Positions 1 through 13,027 of a stretch of 64,000 bases of DNA are shown here, in pieces (position 1 is the stretch's first letter; every line of letters begins with the position of its first letter). The translations under genes were made by a program, and so were the position numbers. The notes under the pieces were generated by a model, which did not search any database, was not told where the DNA came from, and worked only from the letters and a program-made list of their open reading frames with translations. The stretch lies in contig NC_052127.1 in the NCBI RefSeq assembly GCF_012273895.1, positions 4,832,247-4,896,246 of the forward strand, written 5' to 3'. The stretch is from Zerene cesonia (lineage: Eukaryota; Arthropoda; Insecta; Lepidoptera; Pieridae).

Positions 1-2126
1 TTCTTTATTTGGGTGTAGTAACTTTGTATAGATATATAATCTTTCGTCTAAAAGATGAAAGAAGTATTATACAATATTATAGGACAATTAAAATATGTTT
101 TTCACTAATATGTGCTGTAAATTATATCATCATCTACGCCCTTAGCATCAAATTACTAAATAAACGATTCTTATAATTTAAAGAAATCGTAATAAAGAGG
201 TCATAGTAATTAACCTTCAGGCTTAGAGTTGCGTGTTGTTATTAAATATGTATTTTTAAATGTTTTAAATAGGTACTATTTAATTTTGTAGTTTTGCATT
301 AGAAGTAAATAGTGCCTGCTGTATTATTTTAAATCTGTTTCACGTTCTTTGTCCTCGATGGACTCGTTAACTTATTAGCAATTTTAATTAAATTTGCACA
401 CCATGTGCAGTTTGATCCAACTCAAAAGAGAGGATAGTTTATATTATTTCAATTACTATTAATGACTTTCCGGGCGAAGTCGGGGCGTTATATATATGCT
501 ACTTAGTGGTAACATCATTTGCTTCTACTAAAAACCTAAATTTAAAGTAAACTAACACTGTTCTCGTTAGACCTAGGTGTCAATATAAACACCGTATTTG
601 ACGCTTAAAGAAGCAACTCAGCAGATTGTCACGTACGAAAAATTGTTTAAACAAAAACTGACAAACCTTGCTGCGCCTAAATCTACATTTGTTCCTGTAT
701 TTCCTAAGGAAAAACAACCTTATTGTAACCAAATAAAGGCGTAACCTATTGTAGAGGACAGGAAGTAGAAAGCTAGTACAAAGTTGTCAAGCCGCGACCA
801 GACCACGTTGCATTTGCGTTAAACAAACACGGTATTACCGTGGCATAGAGTTAATTTTATATTGTTTCGAAATGTCAAAACGTAAAGAGTTCAATGGACG
901 AAATGAATGGATAAGCAAATAAATAGGTGCGAGCAATCGGATGCAAGGTAAGAGTGAAAAAAACGGTACTTCGCCCTGGATTCGCTGTTAGATAATTCGA
1001 TCGGATAGCGAGCCAGTTAGGGAGAAAATTGATTCTATACAAATACTCGTAATGTATTACGTGTTTACTTTGAAATGGGAGTTAGTAGTAAATTTATGAG
1101 TGCGGTTGGGAAGGGGGTCGGACGGGGGTTTGCACAAGGTCGTTTGTGAGATTTCCCGTTGTTTGGTATTATCTCATACTTGTATATACGATGATACCAC
1201 AAAGTTATAACGGTTTAGAAAATATTTAGTGTTAGTCATCCAATCCAATTCGTCCAATAATTACTCCAAGCTTGATCCAAAATGTGCCAATAAACTTCGT
1301 GGTATCACAATCCTCATAGTTAATCAGAACATGTTGTACCAAGCCTGTCGTATAATTACAATCTTCACTTCGTAAAAAGGTAAAATCATTTAAATGTATT
1401 ACGCAACAATAAAACATTGTCAGTTGTCACCTTCAGAACGACAAAAGAAATTGAAATGGTTGTTTAATAAGACCAATAAGTAAATCAAATGAAAACTCTT
1501 ATTCCGAGTCAAACGTCGTCGTCGTCAAAGTCAAAAGTCGATTCTAAATGGATGTAAAAGGAAATAATATTTTATATAAACTCTAAAGATAAGGAGAAAT
1601 ATAAAATTATTATATTTTATTTTCAATTTTCAGTATTAGCTGTAGTTGTGCGCACAAATGTAATAAATATAGTAATAGATTTTATCTTTTATTCGACATT
1701 GGAATTATAATTTATGACATAATTTAATGTCATCGTCGTATAACTGGTGTAATTACAATGTATGACATTTAAAACTAAATTTTGATACTTATATGAGACA
1801 TGCACTTCCTTCAAATTAAATGTAATAAATTTACATACTGTATAATGAATCATATAATATACTGAATCCTTACAGTATATGTATGTATGTTTTATAATAT
1901 GTCTTTCTGTACGTTATAGCTATGAGCGTGTTAATAATTTAGTATTTGAATTGAGATTATGCTCCTTAATAAAGTACACTTCTGTATCTAGCTTTGGTTT
2001 ACACCAATAAATAATTTTGATTTGAGCGGTTTAAAGAAGTTCAATTTAGGTACTTTTATTTAATCCGTAACAATTTATTAACCTGGTCTGTAGCTACACA
2101 ATCTTTGAAGGCACTGTATTATCCAA

Positions 2127-2230
2127 CTAGCTGCGTAAGTCCGTATCCAGTAGGAGTATCCGGATAAAAAGTTAACTATATGTTAAGCCAGTTGTCCAGC
2201 TGTCTACATACCAAATTTCATTGCAGCTAG
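2127..2230 (-). mobile_element. Helitron-like fragment, family 1
   Basis: The reverse copy begins CTAGCTGCGTAAGTCCGTAT and breaks off after TACCAAATTTCATTGCAG; both the GC-rich CGCCCCGCGGTTTCACCCG part and the 5' half are missing. Confidence 0.5.
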
Positions 2231-3442
2231 TTTATATATTAGTAGGAAGTAGGATTATTTTCTTCACACACAGCCTATTTCTTTTTACTAGTTCGCGTGG
2301 TAATATGAATTCCCATCGATCGAACCATATGTTTCACCGTAGTGAAAAAGTAGACTATCTTACTCTATTCCAACTCTGTAGTCTCCTAACTCCAGACACA
2401 ATAATCATACCATTATAACGCTTACGACACGTAAATGAAAGACAAATAAAGAAACACATTTCCACATTTATTATGACAGGATGACAAGCGTATTATTTTT
2501 CTTCCTACATCCTGGTAAATTTAGCCAACATCTTCAAGCGTACAATAATGAATAGCGAAGACGTTTTAAATAACGAAATAAAATGACTAACTTAATCAAT
2601 CATCTAATTGAGTAGATCCGGATTGCCAGGAAATAGCTCGTCAATCTAACTGTATTTTGTGAGGAAAAAATGGTACCGTAACATGGTAACACGACGCGAA
2701 CTGCACTTGAAATCGAATTTGAGTACAACAGTGTTTGGTGAGAGATTGCGCGCCAGTGGTAATTTGGAATTGATGGCTTTTGACGGATTGTTTTAAAACG
2801 ACGTTCCCAAAAACGAAGATTCTAAATTCGACTGTATTTTATTTTTAATCTTCGATAACTTCGTGGGATTTTTGCTGATTGGAGAGAATCGTAATGTGTT
2901 GATAGACAATTGTTGTCCTTACGTCCCATTTTAGAATGGGGGGTATCTATAGTATTATTTAAAATTCATTTAATTATAAACGCAGCCATAGATTTTTTTT
3001 ACTGGCTCTTCTCTATAGAAACTGCTTCCTGAAACGTTATTATTTTTCTGTATTGTGACAATTCAAAAGTAATGTCTAGTTCATTTATTTCAACTTTTTA
3101 TAAAATGCTGTAGAATTTTATGTACGTTGCATATGTAAATGTAAACTCTCACATGCTAAAATAAGAACCAATTTACATTACTTTTGTCTATGAGAAACTT
3201 TTAAAGAATAGACAACTTTGTCTAAATAAAAATCAGAATAGAACAACATTACATTTAACTATATACAACAGCTATAGTAAAACTTTAAATCTTAATTTCT
3301 TACATATTAAACACATAAGACATTACGTATCAGCACATCGCAATAACGCCCAGCGCTATAGCTACACTGCGATCCACGCTAGATAAACGCAAGTGCGAAT
3401 AGGGTTGCCACGTGAAAAATATTAAAGTACCCTTCAAATATC

Positions 3443-3632
3443 TTGACCGCCTACTTGGTAAAATAGTTAACGCTTGAACGTAGAACCGATAGATTCTGGG
3501 CTTAATTCCACAAAAATGTTTCTGGCAGGACATAGAAAACTGATCATCTATGTAATCGATCAGTTAAACAGATGTATATCATGTGTCCTATACCTATATC
3601 ATGTGTCCTACGCCACAAGGGGACACGCGACT
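3443..3632 (+). mobile_element. tRNA-derived SINE, second family, diverged
   Basis: Recognised by ACCGCCTACTTGGTAAAATA, TTCTGGCAGGACATAGAAA and GATCAGTTAAACAGATGTA, ending in CCACAAGGGGACACGCGACT. A 16-base unit TATATCATGTGTCCTA is directly duplicated inside it (about 3575-3610). Confidence 0.65.
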
Positions 3633-4431
3633 TCACTATTAAAATATTTTATTAGATTGTATTATTGCTAGTATTCGAATATCTAACTCTTTTGATTGCA
3701 AATATTTACAGTTTGTTTAGAAATAAAAATAATGACTCTACGCTGAAAACTCATAAACTCTGTACAAGTTAAACTATTCAATTCCACGATAGGTATATGT
3801 AAATTGCTACTAATTTTGCTATAAGTCGTTTATGTTAATTGTTCTTTGATTTAACATATAAATCTCAGGAACTTGACTAATTGAGTGCTATAGTCTATAA
3901 GCTAAATATATACAACAGGCGAAGCCAGGGCGGACCGCGAGTAACCCTAAAATTAAACACATTAATGGTATGTTAGATAGCTTACCTTATTATCTCGTTA
4001 GAATTCCCTACTGCATCGGAATTAAAAACTCCCACGAATTCTTATAACAAAGCCGCAAGTCACAGCCCTGAGTGCGAAGTCCTTTGATCTACCGATATTC
4101 ATTTATATATAAGGGCAAAGTACATTTTCTGACCATTACTGTCGCCGTATTCAGTAAAATCACTCTAATTGGGGTTATTTAAAATTCTTTGCGATATTTA
4201 GACTGCGGAATGAAAATTGGTCGGTATTCCCTCGCGTTGTTTATTATGATTTGTCCTTATTCTGCTTTCAGATTAGATTAACACTGTCTTGACACCAGTC
4301 TTGACTTGACTGGGTAACAGGGGTAACGTTTTTGAGTTGTTGTTTCGTTATTTGTAAATTTTTTCATGCAAAATGTAATTAACTGTATGCACTTTTATTA
4401 TAAGTAAATAGCAGAATACGATTGTTGATTA

Positions 4432-4652
4432 ATCCTACTAATCCTATCCTACTAATCCTACTAATATTATAAATGTGAAAGTTTGTAAGGATATGTATGT
4501 GTTTGTTGCTCTTTCACGCAAAATCGACTTAACCGATTGCAATGAAATTCGGTAAGTAGACAGCTGGACAACTGGAATAACATATAGGCTTTTTATCCCG
4601 ATTCTCCTACTGGATAAGAAATCACACGGGCGAAACCGCGGGGCGCAGCTAG
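4432..4652 (+). mobile_element. Helitron-like element, family 1 (ends GGGCGCAGCTAG)
   Basis: Starts TCCTACTAATATTATAAATG (4456) and ends CCGCGGGGCGCAGCTAG followed by T, the TC...CTAG|T ends expected of non-autonomous Helitrons such as lepidopteran Lep1-type repeats. The first nine bases are repeated in tandem just upstream (4432-4455). Confidence 0.65.
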
Positions 4653-5809
4653 TTTATTACAATATTCATAATAGGCAAACTCAACTATTATTATTACAAC
4701 AAAAACCCTACTGAGATCAATTTAGTGTGATGTCGTGATATTTAACGATCTTTTATTTGATACTTATTACTTATTTCAATAGGGTAAGAAAAAACAACCT
4801 CTCTTTTTCTTAATTTGCGACGCCATTTTCTTCTTTCTGGTCCTCAATTCGATTTTTTTTTGACAAGACTAATTTTGGCAAATTCAATATATCCGTGGAA
4901 TATCAACTGTTTGATGATTCTTCTTCTGTTTGATAGGAAATAATTGTTATAAATTGCTATTACTCTAGAATGTGGTGTGGTACCTTCGCCCAGGGACGTC
5001 AGTGATTTTTTCTTGTAAATAAGAATTATTTATAGAAAGAGTTTTTATCACATCACTTATTAAATCAAATTGTATATTTATGCAGTGACCATATATATTT
5101 AATATATTTACGACACATGCTTAACGATATGCTAAGTATTACCAAATAAAAATTACCATATTTAATATTGTCTAACTGTAAACACACATTTGCATTGGAA
5201 ATTTATTCATTCATAAGACTGCAAAAATAAACACGCAAGTGTGAAATTTATCGTATAAACACGTGTATTATATAATACTTCTTGTTTGTAATTTAATTTG
5301 TCGATTCCATTGCATGAGGTTCGATATTTGAGGTTATGTTTGAAACAACGATAATATATGCGTCACGCTCGCGCTTGCAGGATTTCACATCCTTAGAGGA
5401 GGCGACATGCTAATATTGGCTTGTTTTCAGTGCGTGTCATTTATTTTATAGAATCATTCATAGTGAGATCTTATTATTTTAATAATTTTTTAACCGGCCT
5501 TCCTAATAACGAAGAAGGTTCTCAATTCACAATTCGTTTTGTCGTTTTCGTTCATTGATAGCTCCGTGGGTTTTCAATCGATTCATTTCTATTTCAAATA
5601 TACCAGATACATTTAAAGTAATGTTTACGCGTGGGTTTTAAATGATTTTAGTTTTTTGTCGTGTAACTTTTTATCTCGGATGCGAGTTGCTTATTTCCTT
5701 GACTTACCCATATTAATGTATTTTTGTATTCAATTTTTCCAAAATAATTAGATCACGAATCTCGCAACAACTCTAACACATCTATGTAGATTAATACAGG
5801 GGCGTATCT

Positions 5810-6010
5810 AGGATTATTGCCGCTTGGGGCCTGACTGGAAATATGTGTTGGACTACTAAGACTACGCAGTGTGTCTGTCTCAATAAAGTATCTCAAAATT
5901 TGTGCTATTACACGTATCTATGTATGTTTTACATTTTCAAATTAATAAAAATTTGGCGTATCCTGCTGCCCTCTTTCACATGCGGCCCTGCGCCATGAGG
6001 TCCCCCACCC
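5810..6010. repeat. Possible hAT-like non-autonomous repeat
   Basis: It opens with CAGGGGCGTATCTAGGATTA, resembling the CAGGGGCG terminal inverted repeat of hAT elements, and has a GC-rich right part (TGCGGCCCTGCGCCATGAGG, TCCCCCACCCC). No matching inverted end or 8-base duplication was found. Confidence 0.3.
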
Positions 6011-6861
6011 CAAGTAATTTCGTTTAACATTAACATTTTCATGTTAAAATAGATAAAAATAGTATTGTTTATGAAGCTTGAGTAATGGTTACGTCACGAT
6101 CGCGTCTCCCACGCGACCCATTGTCTGCGAGCGTAAGATTTTTGTTCTTTATGATTGATCGTTGATTAGTGCGTGTAATTGTTTCTAGAAATGAGTACAA
6201 TTATGATTTTTATCAACTGCGTCGGTTTACGAAATGCTCATCTGAAAGTGTTCCTATTAGAATTCTCGCAACTAGTCAATACTCGCGGCTTCGCTTGATT
6301 TGTGAGCTTAGTTTACGTATATGTTATTAATGAATATAAGTTTATATGCTCCTTCGCAAATTGTTGCGTGCATTTTTTAAATATAAACTTTACGTAGGTA
6401 CATAATATCTACCAGTTAACCTTATTACAGAATAAAGTACTAATAGTTAGTAATATATATACGTCCGGTGTTTTTTAGTCCGTCTTTACATGAAGTGGTT
6501 AACCGGTGTAGTTCACATTAATTATGCTTTTTAGTGAAAACCGGACGATTAAATTAAATTCAAACGTGGGCCATGCTTATATAAATAAAATATATAAAAA
6601 TGCGGCGAAGTTGTCCTATCCGAATGAGGAATAATTGGGGGTAATTTACTAAGATTGAAACATAACATACCCTCTGTTCATGATTATTATAAATCTTATT
6701 GTTAACTTATTGGGGCCTATGAGTTGTTTTCTGGGTCTCGGACAGCCTCATCCTGTAAGCAAATCGTGAATCTACAGAGCAGTTTTTTGACTGTTTGTAC
6801 ATGACTTGTTAGTAAATGAATATTAAATTAAACTTAATTGTATTTCTTTCTCTCAATAGGA

Positions 6862-6935
6862 AGATGTGGACAGAGGGGAGAGAGGCCTTTGTCCAGCAGT
6901 GAGACAGTTATAGCTGATTAAAAAAAACATTGTAT
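6862..6935 (+). mobile_element. RTE-like LINE 3' end
   Basis: AGATGTGGACAGAGGGGAGA, then GAGGCCTTTGTCCAGCAGTG and ATAGCTGATTAAAAAAAACA, the usual last 60 bases of lepidopteran RTE elements. Confidence 0.5.
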
Positions 6936-6957
6936 TTATTTATTTATATTTATATAG

Positions 6958-7065
6958 TCTCCCCGTGACCAAGCTCGTTGTAAAGCGTTCGAAACGTCGG
7001 GTTAATAATATAATGAATAAATCTAAAAATCCTTTTAAAAGTCTTTAATTTCTTAAAAAAAAAAA
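6958..7065 (+). mobile_element. Penelope-like tail
   Basis: CCCCGTGACCAAGCTCGTTG, TAAAGCGTTCGAAACGTCGG, ATAATGAATAAATCTAAAAA and TTTTAAAAGTCTTTAATTTC, followed by an A run. Single arm only. Confidence 0.4.
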
Positions 7066-7085
7066 CATTGTTAATTTCTAAAAAA

Positions 7086-7175
7086 AAACAGCGTTGCTAC
7101 GGTTAGGCAAGAAACGCAGGTTCGAATCCTGCCTCGTGATCAAATTTTTTCTATTCTTTCAAAATTTCTCAAAAA
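7086..7175 (+). mobile_element. tRNA-derived SINE fragment, third family
   Basis: GCGTTGCTACGGTTAGGCAA, then GCAGGTTCGAATCCTGCCTC with a perfect B box, and CGTGATCAAATTTTTTCTATT. The same order is seen on the minus strand at 51228-51358. Immediately 5' is the tail of a Penelope-like repeat. Confidence 0.55.
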
Positions 7176-7691
7176 ACATTGTATTTGAGAAATGTATATC
7201 AATACCCTTATACGCGCATCGCGTGAAAAATTACAAAAAAAAAACACACCACAACAATCCAAAGAATTATCACATAACCATTTTCCTACGATCCGGCACG
7301 CGGCACCGTTTCCACGTTACGCAATGCACGAGCAACAATGGGATACGTGAAAGTTTGTTGACATTTTTCCTTTATGCACATTATATTATAGATGGATTAT
7401 ACACAACGGCTGACCTTTGTGCCTAATGACAGCTATTTGCCTCACAATTCGCTAGGAATTCGTGTTTTTGCGATGTATTTCGAAACGGTCTAACTGTGAA
7501 GACAATTAAGTGTATAATTAGTTCAACGCTTCATAAATAACGTATTTTTTTATAAAATAATATTAAAGAAACAATAGGTGTTAAGTCATCATTATACCTA
7601 TGTGTATATATTGTGTAATAGGTAGATGATATTAATCCTTTTTAGAAGGGTGGTAATTTAAAGATATTATATCCACAAAAGCTATAACAGC

Positions 7692-7777
7692 TTTGTGAAT
7701 GCTCATGGGCAGTGGCGTTGCCTCATGTGACCCACTTGCTCGGTTGCCCGCTCTGTTATAAAAAAAAAAAAAAAAAA
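7692..7777 (+). mobile_element. 3' tail of a non-LTR element with poly-A
   Basis: GTGAATGCTCATGGGCAGTG, then CTTGCTCGGTTGCCCGCTCT, ending in about 17 A. This is the common lepidopteran LINE tail in which the last 80 bases read ATGTTCATGGGCGGTGGT...TTGCC...TATGACAT(A)n. Confidence 0.6.
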
Positions 7778-8379
7778 TTATAATCTTATATGCCTATGAA
7801 TGATATAGAGATTTGCCGATAAATAGCATATTCAAACTCAAACATTTATTTATTAAATTAGCCTCCATCTGGAAACACTTTTATAATAACATTTACCGAA
7901 AGCTGTATCTAATATTATTAAATGGTTAGTGATGATAATGAGTCAAGCTTAAATCTAAAGAATATTGTAATTATATAGTTTAATAAAAGTTTTTAAATCA
8001 TTTGGAACAAACAAAAAAAATACAAAAACGGATATTTTTGCCACTACTAATATAGTATTATGTTATCTGTGCCTCTACCAGAGATTTATCAAAAAATACA
8101 GATAACCCTACTAATGAATAGCATTAAAAAGTAACTTGTGATGGTCGTAGTGAAGTAGACTTTAGTTTTTTATGTATGTTCTTGAATCTATTGCATTTCG
8201 CGGAAGAATGTTATATCAATGTGACATTTATTTGTTCCGGAGTTTGCTTTTTTATTGATTATTGCTATGACATTTATTTCCGTGTTAGATCGTTATTTTG
8301 GAACTTTCGAATTGAATGTTTTGAGTCTATCAGGCGTTACAAATTAGTTGTAGTTATTATGAAAATGCAACTTCTTTTT

Positions 8380-8682
8380 GTGTGGCAGTGGTGGCTCAGT
8401 GGTGAGAACCTCGGACTTCAAAATCGGTAAGTCGGGGTTCGAGACCGGGCAATAAATTGATTTTTCAATTTATCTGCGCATGTGGATAACATCACCACTG
8501 CTTAAACGGTGAAGGAAAACATCGTGAGGAAACCGGCATGTCCAAGAATTAAAAAGTTCGACGACATGTGACATCTGCCAACCCGCACTTGGCCAGCGTG
8601 GTGGATTATGGCCTGAACCCTCATAGGAGGCCTGTGTCCCAGCAGTGGGAACATATATGGGCTGATGATGATGATGATGATG
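8380..8682 (+). mobile_element. tRNA-derived SINE with LINE-like (GAT)n tail, target-site duplication intact
   Basis: The head has tRNA promoter boxes (A box around TGGCTCAGTGGTGAG, B box GGTTCGAGACC). A conserved middle part follows, ending with AGGAGGCCTGTGTCCCAGCA, a segment shared with lepidopteran RTE 3' ends, and then (GAT)n. The 11-base duplication AACTTCTTTTT flanks it at 8369-8379 and 8683-8693, so the insertion is complete and fairly young. Confidence 0.8.
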
Positions 8683-8754
8683 AACTTCTTTTTACTTTTT
8701 TTTTAATTTCACTTTAATTGTTAAGTTAATTTGTTGATGTTTCTGAGAATCAAG

Positions 8755-8840
8755 AACGCTGGTCATGTATGGTTTAGCAGATGTCATATGTCGTCAAATT
8801 TGATTCTGGAACATGCCGGTTCCCTCACAATCATTTTACA
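8755..8840 (-). mobile_element. Internal SINE fragment (same family)
   Basis: The stretch GCAGATGTCATATGTCGTCA followed by AACATGCCGGTTCCCTCACA matches, in reverse, the middle of the SINE at 8380-8682. It lies only about 70 bases from that copy, in opposite orientation. Ends are approximate. Confidence 0.5.
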
Positions 8841-10837
8841 AATTATAACAGGTTAGGATAATGTACAGAAAATTAAAAAATATGTTTGCAAGTCTAGTCT
8901 CGTACCTCCGACGATTCGATTGAAGTCCGAGGTACCAATAATTAAACCAGCTACGGGAATTTCCGATTCGCGCGCTTAATAGCTGTGTTGGATTCCTTAA
9001 GAGCATAATACTGTATCGCTTCCTTGCTACAATAAATTGGCTGATACATTGATGGACGGAGGGCCCATTACGCTAATGTGGTATATCGTCTTAAGATCAT
9101 GTTCTTCTTCAACTTGTTGTTTGCTGCATTTGTTTTGAGTTTAGAACCGTGGAAAACGAATGATTAGTTGATAGACTTAGAACTAAAGGCATGTTTTTAA
9201 TGACACGCATGTAACAGTAAATTTGTCCTATTAAGCGTGCGCCCTGGGTCTGAGCGTTATTTTATGTGTTATCTTGGTAAAAACAATGGAAACCTAAAAC
9301 ATAGTACTGAGGAAGTATGTTGGTGTAATAGTTCTGTGCATACATAGAGTCTTGGATTCATATATTTATGATCTATTCAAATTAAACATAATAGAAATAT
9401 AAACCTATTATGTTATATTATTTTAAAATATTAATTATTATAGATTTTGTGTGATATAAATCAAATTCTTCGCATGTTTACTCACCTTCTGTTTAAACTA
9501 AAGTAATTTTCACTAATATCTCGTACCACCCAACGATAGCCCAACAATATATTCATGACGACAAAGATAATAAAGTCTCTAAAATATGCAAGAAATCCAT
9601 TTTCATATATCTACACTTTACGAAGGAACGGTAATTACATTAAATCAAGCATATCTCATAACATGAACCCAAAGGTTAGGTCATTACCACTGGCTTGTAA
9701 TAGAATTTTCACCGCTTATTTCAACCAAGGTTTCTATTAGTTGCGCTTATTTATATTAGTTAATTAAATATATTTAATGCACGATCTACATGCTTCATGT
9801 GTCAGGGTCGTTTGAACCTTATGACAGTAGATGTAGGGATGTAAATTGATTGTTACGGTGCGATTAGCATATTTTTTTAAAGAATTTATTACGTTATGTC
9901 ATTGAGGCATTATCTAGCTATAGTTAAAGAGGAGTAAAGTTGATCCAGTTTGAATAAAAGACGATTCAAAGTAGTATTCGGCATGGGCAAGCTTTATGAC
10001 GTCACACGTTCGTATAATGTTGGTTAAATATTGTTTTTTCCTAGTAATTCCTTTCTAAATATGGATTTTTTTCTGATTTCTGGGTGGTTGACTCCATCCT
10101 TAATGACTGCATCAATAATTATGCAACTTTTTTATTATTATTGGCGTTTAGTGGAGAAGGCATCCATCTATGTATAACATAAATTGGTAGTGGTAAATAG
10201 ACTAGATGCAAAATATATTAACTCGTGTACTACCGTAATGATCCTAAATAATGCAAAACTATAATACTAGTATAACTTTTATAATTAATTAAACTTTCCT
10301 TATTATTCCATTAACGATATCTCCAAGTTACTGTAAGTACAAATAACAATCGGTTACTGCCTTCAGCAAGTAGAAGATTTGGGGTCACCAGCGTTTCCTT
10401 ACACCGATGAATGGTCTATAGTAAATTTTCCCACATTATAATTGTATTAAAATCCTTGGTTTTTACTCAATAATGATATTAATCTTGAGGTTGTTGTGTG
10501 AGTGTTTTGTCATTGAGTACACTTCGTATGTTTGTGTTTGAAAACTATTTTATTGTTAGTGCAATTTTATTTCGCGTTGTTGGTATAAAATTGTGATAAT
10601 GTTTCTTAATAATTTGTTTTTCTTTGAACATCAGCAACTGCTAGTTTCGAGGTTGTGAACTGGTTAGTTAGGTTAGTTCTGTTAGTAATTTCGATGGAAT
10701 TTAAATAGGGTACCAGTATAAGAAATAATATTAACATAGTAAGATAAGTCTATTTTGACATTTGAATTTCTATGATTGCAGCTACTACTGGTATAATATG
10801 CATAAACGTAGGCAGATTGATCTATCGTAATAACTAG

Positions 10838-11046
10838 ATAGAATAAAGCAAAGTCGCTTCCCGCATCTGTCCTGATGTATGTATGTAGGTATGCATAAAT
10901 CTTTAAAACTAAGCAACGGATTTTGATGTGGGTTTTTTAATAGATAGAGTGATTCAAGAGGAACGTTTAAATGTATTTAATATATACAATAATATATAAT
11001 AAACTACTCCTAATTTAACGCATGCGCAGCCACGGGCAAAAGCTAA
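10838..11046 (+). mobile_element. Helitron-like element, family 4 (GGGCAAAAGCTAG type)
   Basis: AAAGCAAAGTCGCTTCCCGC, then AACGGATTTTGATGTGGGTT, then CACGGGCAAAAGCTAATAG. Copies of the same type lie at 49325 and 56125. Confidence 0.5.
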
Positions 11047-11423
11047 TAGTATCATAAATTCTTGTTAGCACATACGAAGAAGTTTACTCACACAATAAAG
11101 CACCATACGATCGATAGTTAAATTAATAAATCGAATACCTCCAATATACTTAGCAAACGGACATAAATATTATCATTGAAATACAAGTTATATAACATCT
11201 GTTATTATTGTATATCTAAGCTGTGGAACGCAGGAACGCAAAGACGTTTGCTGCCCTGAGGGGGTTATGGCATATTGGAGTCTAAACTTGACGTGGCGTG
11301 GTCGTGTCCAACGTGGACGCAAGGGAATAACTGGATGTTGTATGAACAGAGAGCGGTGTAACTATAAATTATTCTATTTATAAATATCAATATAATAATA
11401 AATGTGTAACTAAAGGTATTTGA

Positions 11424-11612
11424 CCGCCTTCTTTGTATAGTGGTTAACGCGTGATCGTAGAACCGAGGGGTCCTGGGTTCAATTCCCGGTGGGGACGTAA
11501 AAAAAAAAAAAAAAAAATTGTCTCGGTCTGGCAGGACACAGAAGGTTGATCACCTACTTGTCCGTAAAGAAAATCGATCAGTGAAACAGATGTACATCAA
11601 TCATCAAATTAA
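11424..11612 (+). mobile_element. tRNA-derived SINE, second family
   Basis: A box TAGTGGTTAACGCG and B box GGTTCAATTCC within CCTGGGTTCAATTCCCGGTG; an internal A run of about 19; then CTGGCAGGACACAGAAGGTT and a GATCAGTGAAACAGATGTAC segment. The tRNA-like head has no complete cloverleaf, so it is not a functional tRNA gene. Confidence 0.7.
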
Positions 11613-12017
11613 GTAATACTAATGTGAATAAATACGTGAATTATTTTAAACAATGAAAATATATTTTTACACGCTTTTTATTAGCTTCACCTGTATGTTT
11701 GTATGTTTGTTTGTTTGTAACCGACTTCTTTGGGCGCGATTTTGACCCACTTTAAACGGCTAGATTTCGTTCAAACTTTGTAGATTTATTAAGGACCGAT
11801 GACAATACACTAATTTGATAAAATTATTCCATTTTTCAATTTGCAAAATATGATTTTTGTTAAAGCGTGTTTTTTAGTTTTTTTTAAACTATTATATATT
11901 ATTAATTTATTGTATAATTATAGAACGAGTAGATAATATTATGTGGCATTTTACATCGATTTGTTATAGAGCTTAGACGAAAGACATATTTACTAAACAA
12001 CAAACGTGTATTGCGAA

Positions 12018-12186
12018 CTAGCTGACCCGGCGAACTTCGCAACGCCACTGTCCTTTTTTTGAAACATTTATCCGTATTTTTACCTTTTAAACCGTCCCTG
12101 GACTATTAAGAGCATCAAAACCAAAATTATCAAAATCGGCCCAGCCATTCTCGAGTTTTAGCGAGACTAACTTTTATATATAAGAC
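12018..12186 (-). mobile_element. Helitron-like element (CTAGCTGACCCGGCGAAC type)
   Basis: Reverse copy from CTAGCTGACCCGGCGAACTT through TCGAGTTTTAGCGAGACTAA to TTTATATATAAGAC. This arrangement is widespread in insect genomes. Confidence 0.5.
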
Positions 12187-12257
12187 TATGACTGTAAAAA
12201 TTATTTTTCTTCTAGAGAGTCATTGTTTTATTTTCCTCAGGTTGTGGTACTGAATCA

Positions 12258-12433
12258 CTGAAAAGTTTGTTTGGTTGTTTGTCCGTCAATCATGCTGAAA
12301 CTGCTTAACGGATTTTCATGCACTTTGGTATACAGACAGGGTATTAGCTGACTTGGGTGATAACATACTTTTTATTCCGATTAAATGCTCCTTTGGCATA
12401 AAACAGGAATCTTCATATCCAAGCGGAGCCTAG
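12258..12433 (+). mobile_element. Helitron-like element, family 2 (ends GAGCGTCTAG)
   Basis: TTGTCCGTCAATCATGCTGA, then ACAGACAGGGTATTAGCTGA, ending GGAGCCTAG|T. The family consensus ends CGGGACGAGCGTCTAG; this copy has lost part of the terminal GC block. Confidence 0.55.
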
Positions 12434-13027
12434 TACTCGTATATTTATAAATTTAAAACCGAAAAGCATAAGACCGGTGGACCTTTCGGTCAGGGATTTT
12501 TAATATACATTGTTTAAAATAAAACAGAGAATACTCCCAAATCAAATTATTACGTTTCCGCCAAACGTTTATAACGTACACTATACAATACTATCTGGCC
12601 TCTACCACCCATATTCGTCAGCGATGACATCCGCTGCATAGCGTATAACCCGCCGCTATAAATTGAATCCCCTTTTTGTACCTTTATTAATGTATTCATA
12701 CGCATCTATTCGTGAGATTTTTACTGGAAGCGCAAATTTGTTACTTCCTACGCTTATAATTATTGCTAGATTTCTCTGTATCTACTTAGGCGGGCCGGTT
12801 TTTAATTATTGTTTTATGCAGAAGTGTTTTTTTAATATAAATAGAAAATGCGGATGATTAGTGTAGACAGTCATACGTTGAAACGATAGAGGACTTTCTT
12901 GTTAGACCTCTTTGCAGTGTTTAACTTGTTTTATGTTTCAATGTTTAATACATAATATATGTTTTAATTGACCGAGAGACGTTACAGAAGAATTGTATCA
13001 ATAAATCCGATATAAAAGATTTGTAAA

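Noticed and set aside
6985..7005. Hammerhead ribozyme core (CGAAAC near a Penelope-like tail)
   Set aside because: No CTGATGA half was found at a workable distance, so the ribozyme cannot be supported.
7094..7426. A 110-codon frame
   Set aside because: Its start is a SINE body (the same FFLFFQNFS peptide appears in the SINE at 51228) and the rest is simple AT-rich sequence.
11440..11500. Possible tRNA gene
   Set aside because: A and B boxes are present but the cloverleaf is incomplete and the sequence continues into a SINE body; other SINE heads were rejected for the same reason.
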